Assembly (NCBI RefSeq): GCF_946479755.1
Contig: NZ_CAMLHC010000002.1
Span: 372,001-436,000, forward strand
DNA: 64,000 nt
Origin: an uncultured Chitinophaga sp.
Lineage (GTDB): Bacteria; Bacteroidota; Bacteroidia; Chitinophagales; Chitinophagaceae
Reading direction: 5' to 3'
This document shows positions 59,501 through 64,000 of the stretch, one piece after another (position 1 is the stretch's first letter; each line of letters opens with the position of its first letter). The notes below the pieces were generated by a model. That model did no database searches. It saw only the letters and a list, made by a program, of their open reading frames with translations, and was not told the DNA's origin. A program made the translations under genes and the position numbers.

Positions 59501-60550
59501 TTACTGCGCCGTCATTTCCCGGATAAACGCTGTTTCTTTTGCATCGAACGGCGTACCGTCCGCCCGGAAAATATCATGATACCAGGTGGCAGGTTCCGGT
59601 TCTCCTCCTTTATTTCCCTGTGGATAGTTGGTTTGTGTTTTGCCGGCTACCAGTCCCCAGTTAATAGCCCCGACACCGGCTTTTTTCATCATCGGAAGAT
59701 GCGTGGCAAAAGTGCTGTTGTTGGGGCGTTTCATGTACTCCGTACAGATGACCGGCCGGTTGTACCGGCGAAGCGTATCAATGGCTTCCTGCATGGAAGC
59801 GCTGTCGCGGTAATTGTGAAAGGTGATGATATCCGACTGCTCCAGCTGGTACTGGTTAAAATCCGCAAACTCCTTATTCCAGATGCCAATGGTGAGTGGC
59901 TGTTCAGGCGCTTCCGCGCGTGTCCAGGCGACTACATTCTCCAGCAGGGGCCAGCTTTTGGCGCCATGTTTAAAATGCCCGGGTTCGTTGTATAAATCCC
60001 AGATCGCTACCCGCCGGTCCTGCCTGAAGGTGCGGACAATATCCTGTACGTATATACGCAGTGTGTCCATCAGCGTAGTGTCCGTGTCTATCAGTCCGCC
60101 GGGATCTTTGAGCCAGCCGCTGTTATGCACGCCGGGAACAGGCGCCGGCTGCGGGCCGGGCCGATAGCTGTCGCGCCAGCAGTCATCAAAGAAAACGAAC
60201 ATGGTACGGATATGGTGCCGCGAGGCGATGCCGAGGTATTGCCCCACACGTTGTTTGAAGCCTTCGCGGTCCTGCTGCCATGCCACATGATGCAGATATA
60301 CCCGCATGATATTAAAGCCCGTGGCGGCAGCGTAACCCAGCTCCCGGTTGATGGTGGCGGTGTCGAACGTGGCGGCCTGCCACATTTCCAGCTGGTTGAC
60401 AGCCGTAGAAGGAATAAAATTGGCGCCCAGCAACCAGCCCTGCTGCTGATACCAGGCAGCGGCTTTTGCTGCCGGCCATGGTGACTGTCCATAGACAGAT
60501 AAACGGCAACACAAAATAAACAACAAGAGGAGACGGGCAGGATATTTCAT
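59501..60550 (-). CDS. Exported GH5-like glycoside hydrolase
   Basis: 349 residues with a signal peptide (ending SVYGQ). The TIM-barrel features of GH5-type cellulases/mannanases are present: GFNIMRVYLHHVAW early, acid/base Glu189 in WDLYNEPG and nucleophile Glu271 in ICTEYM, followed by GAINWGLVAGKTQTNYP. Retaining hydrolysis of a beta-linked glycan is expected; the subfamily is unknown. It is convergent with the CsgG-like gene, 8 bp apart, and near a GH130 gene on the other strand. Confidence 0.85.
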   Translation of the reverse strand: MKYPARLLLLFILCCRLSVYGQSPWPAAKAAAWYQQQGWLLGANFIPSTAVNQLEMWQAATFDTATINRELGYAAATGFNIMRVYLHHVAWQQDREGFKQRVGQYLGIASRHHIRTMFVFFDDCWRDSYRPGPQPAPVPGVHNSGWLKDPGGLIDTDTTLMDTLRIYVQDIVRTFRQDRRVAIWDLYNEPGHFKHGAKSWPLLENVVAWTRAEAPEQPLTIGIWNKEFADFNQYQLEQSDIITFHNYRDSASMQEAIDTLRRYNRPVICTEYMKRPNNSTFATHLPMMKKAGVGAINWGLVAGKTQTNYPQGNKGGEPEPATWYHDIFRADGTPFDAKETAFIREMTAQ

Positions 60551-60618
60551 GACGATAGCAGGTTGATAATGCCGTCAAATATCCAATAACCTTTTCATTC
60601 AGCAATGTTAATTCATCT

Positions 60619-62085
60619 TTACTGTAGCTCCGGTTTAAGCTTGTCGATCAGCACCGCGATGAACAGGAAACAGACGATCATCGGAAAGACCTGGTAGCGG
60701 AACACGATCGGCGACGCCAGGATGCCAAAGCCGGCATTGACCAGCAATGTCACGAACGCCAGCAACTGGCTGTTACGGTAAGGACGGTCGGCCGTTTTGC
60801 GCGTCGCGGATACAAACCATTTAAACATCAGCCCCAGCAGCAACAGGTTCATCAACCCGAATATAAAAGGAAAGAAAAACAACAAGGCGCGCTGCGCACT
60901 GACAGAAGCTACGGAACGCACCTGTTTGGACGGATAGTGGAACCAGTATGCCGCAATGGAAGATACTTCATAACTGCCAAGGTTATACTCCGATAGTTTC
61001 TCCAGCGGCGGTACAAAATAATTAAGGGTATTCGGCAGCAAAAAATAACGGCCGAAAGAAAACGGATGTTGCCGCACCATATAGCTGCCGTACTTCGCGT
61101 ATACCGGCGATACCATGCCCCAGGACTGTATGCCGCCTGTAGTGTCATCTTTAGAACCGTAGGTGAGCGTGAGGTATTTTTTGAGCGGTGCATTCGGATG
61201 TTTCAGGTACACCGCCCCGTCAATGGGAGAAGGTATACCGCCTCCTTTGGGAACGATGTCGCGGAAGAAATGCACCACCTCCCTGTGAAAGGCCTCGCAG
61301 CCGGCCGGCGGCTCAGGATACTCCTTCAGGTAGGGAAACATGTACAGCGCGTTGTTGGCCACCTGCCAGCCGCCGAAAACAGAGAACTGCGCGGTGCCGG
61401 TGATCTTCCGCGCCGCCTGCTCCGTGAATCTGACAAACCCGGTGATCAGTATTAAAGGCGCCACCATTCCCAGCACTTTAAAAGCTATTTTCTGCGGAGA
61501 CCGCAGCAGTACGAGCGCGGTGATGAGCGGATAATACATGGCATTATACCGCACAGTAAAAGCGATGGTGATAAGTATCGTATGGGCCAGCAACAATGAC
61601 CACGAAGGTCGGTAGAGCAGCCATAGTAACTGGGAAAACCAGCAGAGGCTCAACGCGAGGAACAGCCCGTCGCTGGAAATATAGTTACAGATATAGAGAA
61701 TAAGGGGATTCAACAGCAGCACATAAAACATTACCTTCCGCGTTTGCTCCCCTGGCTGCAGCCAGTAACTCACGGTAAAAAATAAATAGAGCGCTGCACT
61801 TTGTACCAGCACATACTGAAAGGCAACCAGTGCGGTGTCCGAATGACTGAACACGTGAAAAGCCCGCAGAAACAGGGTATAACCGATCGGCCACAGGTTT
61901 ACCTCCTGCTTCATGATGGCGGCATAGATGTAACTGTACGAGTCTGAAAAGAAATCGCCGTATGGATAGAGGATCTTGAAAATCACCAGTTGAACGACGA
62001 TGGCAATAACTGCGATCTTCAGGTACTGGCGGTTGAACGGATTTTTCAGAACATACTGCCGGAATGTTTGAGGGAAATAGGGCAT
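60619..62085 (-). CDS. Multi-spanning membrane protein, GT-C glycosyltransferase-like
   Basis: 488 residues, about eleven membrane segments. The first extracytoplasmic loop contains FFSDSYSYIYAAIM, similar to the acidic motif in the first loop of ArnT/PMT-like GT-C enzymes, and ALVAFQYVLVQSAALYLFF follows. No closer family recognised. It may transfer sugars from lipid carriers to surface molecules. Its gene lies 68 bp upstream of the GH5-like gene on the same strand. Confidence 0.7.
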   Translation of the reverse strand: MPYFPQTFRQYVLKNPFNRQYLKIAVIAIVVQLVIFKILYPYGDFFSDSYSYIYAAIMKQEVNLWPIGYTLFLRAFHVFSHSDTALVAFQYVLVQSAALYLFFTVSYWLQPGEQTRKVMFYVLLLNPLILYICNYISSDGLFLALSLCWFSQLLWLLYRPSWSLLLAHTILITIAFTVRYNAMYYPLITALVLLRSPQKIAFKVLGMVAPLILITGFVRFTEQAARKITGTAQFSVFGGWQVANNALYMFPYLKEYPEPPAGCEAFHREVVHFFRDIVPKGGGIPSPIDGAVYLKHPNAPLKKYLTLTYGSKDDTTGGIQSWGMVSPVYAKYGSYMVRQHPFSFGRYFLLPNTLNYFVPPLEKLSEYNLGSYEVSSIAAYWFHYPSKQVRSVASVSAQRALLFFFPFIFGLMNLLLLGLMFKWFVSATRKTADRPYRNSQLLAFVTLLVNAGFGILASPIVFRYQVFPMIVCFLFIAVLIDKLKPELQ

Positions 62086-62255
62086 AGCACATCTTTATTT
62101 ACTACTAATATTAACGACCATCACTGCTTTGCTACCGGCACCCGGGCCGCCGGCGCGTTAAGAAATTATTATCTTTTTACTGCTGAAATACAGCAACAAT
62201 CGGGTTTTCGGGCCAGGCGGCCTTCTGCATCTTTGCGGTATAATTGATTGATAAT

Positions 62256-63011
62256 ATGATACAGCAATTTAAAGAGAAGGTGGTCTTCATTACAGGAGGC
62301 ACCAACGGGATGGGCTTTGCCACCGCACAGGCATTTATAGAGGCCGGCGCCCGGGTGATTATTACCGGCAGAAGTCAGCAGACCGTAGATAAAGCGGTGG
62401 CCGCACTGGGACCGTATGCCACCGGGATAGTGTCCGACGCAGGAAAGATGACAGACATACTGGCGTTGCCGGCACAACTGCAGCAACACACCGACAGGAT
62501 AGACGTGTTGTTCGCCAACGCAGGATACGGAAAGTTCGCTGCCATTGAACAGGTCAGCGAAGCACATTTCGACGAGCTGTTCAACATATTGGTGAAGGGT
62601 ACTTTCTTTACGGTACAGCAATTGTTGCCGCTGTTGTCATCCGGTAGTTCCATTATCCTGAATACGTCTTTTGTAACGGCTTTCGGAATACCTTATTTCT
62701 CTGTGTACACCGCTGCCAAGGCGGCCGTGCAGTCTTTCATCAAAACCTTTTCGATGGAATGCACCGCTAAAGGTATACGGGTTAATGGTATCAGCCCGGG
62801 GTATATCCGGACCAACATCTTCAATAACACCGGCCTGACAGCGCAGGAGATAGCAGGTACCATTGACAGTGTGATACCCACGTTGCCGTATAAACGTTTT
62901 GGTGAACCATGGGAAATCGCTAAGACGGTACTATTCCTGGCTTCAACGGACGCGGGGTATATACATGGCGCGGAGATACTGGTCGACGGCGGGCTGTCGA
63001 ATGTGAAGTGA
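62256..63011 (+). CDS. Short-chain dehydrogenase/reductase
   Basis: 251 residues from the ATG at 62256; another in-frame ATG at 62244 is less likely. TGGTNGMG (about 13-20) binds NAD(P), FANAGYG (about 84-90) is the NNAG-like motif, and the catalytic Ser (NTSFV) and YTAAK (about 151-155) are present. ISPGYIRTNIF and AEILVDGGLSNV are standard. It is a classical SDR of unknown substrate, apparently monocistronic. Confidence 0.92.
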   Translation: MIQQFKEKVVFITGGTNGMGFATAQAFIEAGARVIITGRSQQTVDKAVAALGPYATGIVSDAGKMTDILALPAQLQQHTDRIDVLFANAGYGKFAAIEQVSEAHFDELFNILVKGTFFTVQQLLPLLSSGSSIILNTSFVTAFGIPYFSVYTAAKAAVQSFIKTFSMECTAKGIRVNGISPGYIRTNIFNNTGLTAQEIAGTIDSVIPTLPYKRFGEPWEIAKTVLFLASTDAGYIHGAEILVDGGLSNVK

Positions 63012-63138
63012 GGGATAAAAAAATATTAGCCATTTTTGTGGGTATGTTGGGGGAGTAGTGCTTGAAAGTCAAACAACAGATAAAAAAGTACTACAAATGC
63101 GTAACGATTGGAATTAGTTTTGACACAAATTCTCCGTT

Positions 63139-63270
63139 ATGAAATTTACCTCCAGGAGGCTTGTCATGGGGCTGCTGTGGCTCCTGTACAGCTTATTTAT
63201 GTACACTCCGCATGGCATTGTGACCGGCAGCGTCAGCAAGAAAAACCCCGGAATGTATGATGTCTTTTAG
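63139..63270 (+). CDS. Tiny hydrophobic protein overlapping the GH130 start (hypothetical)
   Basis: 43 residues. A basic head MKFTSRR is followed by one hydrophobic span ([14 protein letters not shown]) and a polar tail ending MYDVF. Its last 14 bases overlap the start of the GH130 gene, so the two may be translationally coupled. No family recognised; it could also be a leader peptide or chance. Confidence 0.35.
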   Translation: MKFTSRRLVMGLLWLLYSLFMYTPHGIVTGSVSKKNPGMYDVF

Positions 63271-64000
63271 CGCGCGTTTAACAGCGCTGGAACAAGCGCA
63301 ACAGCTACTGATAAACAGAAGCAATGAAAAACAAACGCCGGGCAACGGCATTTTTGACCGTTACCACTACCCGGTATTAACGGCGGCACATGCGCCGCTG
63401 GAATGGCGTTACGACCTGGATCCCGCTTCCAATCCGTACCTGATGGAGCGCTACGGCGTCAATGGGGTGTTTAATGCCGGCGCCATCAAATGGAATAACA
63501 AATACATGCTGATGGCCCGCGTGGAAAGCGTGGACCGCAAGTCGTTCTTCGCGTTGGCGGAAAGTGACAATGGTATCGATGGTTTCCGCTTTCGGGAGTA
63601 TCCTGTTGTGGTCCCCGAAACGGAAGATCCGGACACGAATGTGTATGACATGCGGCTGGTGCAGCATGAAGACGGCTATGTGTACGGCCTGTTCTGTACG
63701 GAAAGAAAAGACCCGGCCGCGCCGTCCTATGACCAGTCCGCCGCAATCGCTGCCTGTGGTATTGTACGCTCTGAAGACCTGGAGCGCTGGGAGCGCATGC
63801 CCGACCTGGAAACGCCTTCGCCGCAGCAGCGCAATGTGGTGCTGCATCCTGAGTTCGTACAGGGGAAGTATGCCTTTTATACCCGTCCGCAGGATGGTTT
63901 TATCAGCGCCGGTACCGGTGGCGGCATCGGCTTCGGCTTGTGCGACGATATGACCCACGCAGTGATCACGGAAGAAAAAATCCTCGATCCCAAAGTATAT
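63257..64000 (+). CDS. GH130-family beta-mannoside phosphorylase/hydrolase, N-terminal part (3' end outside window)
   Basis: 248 residues in view; the frame is open to the window edge. The GH130 five-bladed propeller opening is clear: [25 protein letters not shown], then [27 protein letters not shown], where the Asp of YDMRL is near the catalytic site, and [24 protein letters not shown]. Members phosphorolyse beta-mannosyl linkages in mannan or N-glycan breakdown. With the GH5-like enzyme nearby this suggests a mannan-related locus continuing beyond the window. Confidence 0.9.
   Translation, partial: MMSFSARLTALEQAQQLLINRSNEKQTPGNGIFDRYHYPVLTAAHAPLEWRYDLDPASNPYLMERYGVNGVFNAGAIKWNNKYMLMARVESVDRKSFFALAESDNGIDGFRFREYPVVVPETEDPDTNVYDMRLVQHEDGYVYGLFCTERKDPAAPSYDQSAAIAACGIVRSEDLERWERMPDLETPSPQQRNVVLHPEFVQGKYAFYTRPQDGFISAGTGGGIGFGLCDDMTHAVITEEKILDPKVY

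Noticed and set aside
1..64000. CRISPR arrays, tRNA or rRNA genes, intact insertion sequences
   Set aside because: No regularly spaced repeats, cloverleaf-type sequences, rRNA segments or transposase motifs were noticed on reading either strand.

Overview
The window looks like a chromosomal segment of a Bacteroidota bacterium, most likely Chitinophaga or a close relative (Chitinophagaceae). The reasons are a SusC/SusD pair with its own sigma/anti-sigma pair, a type IX secretion sorting domain, many TlpA-type redoxins, Bacteroidota-type promoters (TTTG, about 19-20 bases, TAnnTTTG), a Bacteroidota lanthipeptide leader and a lipoprotein-type clade II NosZ. No rRNA, tRNA, CRISPR array or intact insertion sequence was seen. 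All family calls come from reading motifs, without database searches.

Layout. 1-2 kb: tail of a SusD-like gene and a TlpA-type redoxin. 2-8.9 kb: a complete minus-strand clade II nitrous oxide reductase operon (flavodoxin, cytochrome c, nosZ, membrane protein, nosL, nosD, nosF, nosY). 9-12 kb: an Rrf2/NsrR-like regulator, a QueD homologue and a large unknown protein. Copies of one 18-bp palindrome (AAGGA-N8-TCCTT) tie these to the nos operon. 12.4-17 kb: an AT-richer cassette that looks like a RiPP or glycocin-like peptide system (C39-like/VKOR/thioredoxin fusion, six-cysteine double-glycine peptide, TlpA lipoprotein, glycosyltransferase-like protein). 17-20 kb: a DMT exporter and a T9SS-secreted LamG protein. 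20-28 kb: an ECF sigma/FecR/SusC/SusD locus with a basic-secretory-protein metallopeptidase as last gene. 28-30 kb: two paralogous small HTH proteins, a tiny membrane protein and a truncated sensor-like protein. 30-36 kb: a YfhO protein and an MFS/SDR/TetR module with three matching TetR-type operators.

36-42 kb: a CzcCBA-type metal efflux operon with an embedded DUF190 PII-like protein. 42-43.4 kb: tandem small basic proteins and an ADP-ribosyltransferase-like protein, a candidate toxin-antitoxin system with a near-consensus promoter. 43.5-50.8 kb: an RND multidrug efflux operon ending in its own TetR gene, preceded by an AraC regulator. 51-57 kb: single metabolic genes (choloylglycine-hydrolase family, UspA, YbaK, LamG-EEP, amino acid permease). 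57-58.4 kb: a lanthipeptide precursor, an attenuator-like hairpin and LanC, with no LanB in view. 58.7-64 kb: a CsgG-like protein, a GH5-like hydrolase, a GT-C-like membrane protein, an SDR and a partial GH130 phosphorylase.

How the parts work together. The nos operon should let the cell respire N2O without making it: no nitrite or NO reductase is visible here. The Rrf2 regulator probably senses NO or redox state through an Fe-S cluster and acts on its own promoter, on nos and on the divergent unknown gene. Two separate peptide natural-product loci, two RND pumps and an MFS pump give the window a strong chemical-defence flavour.
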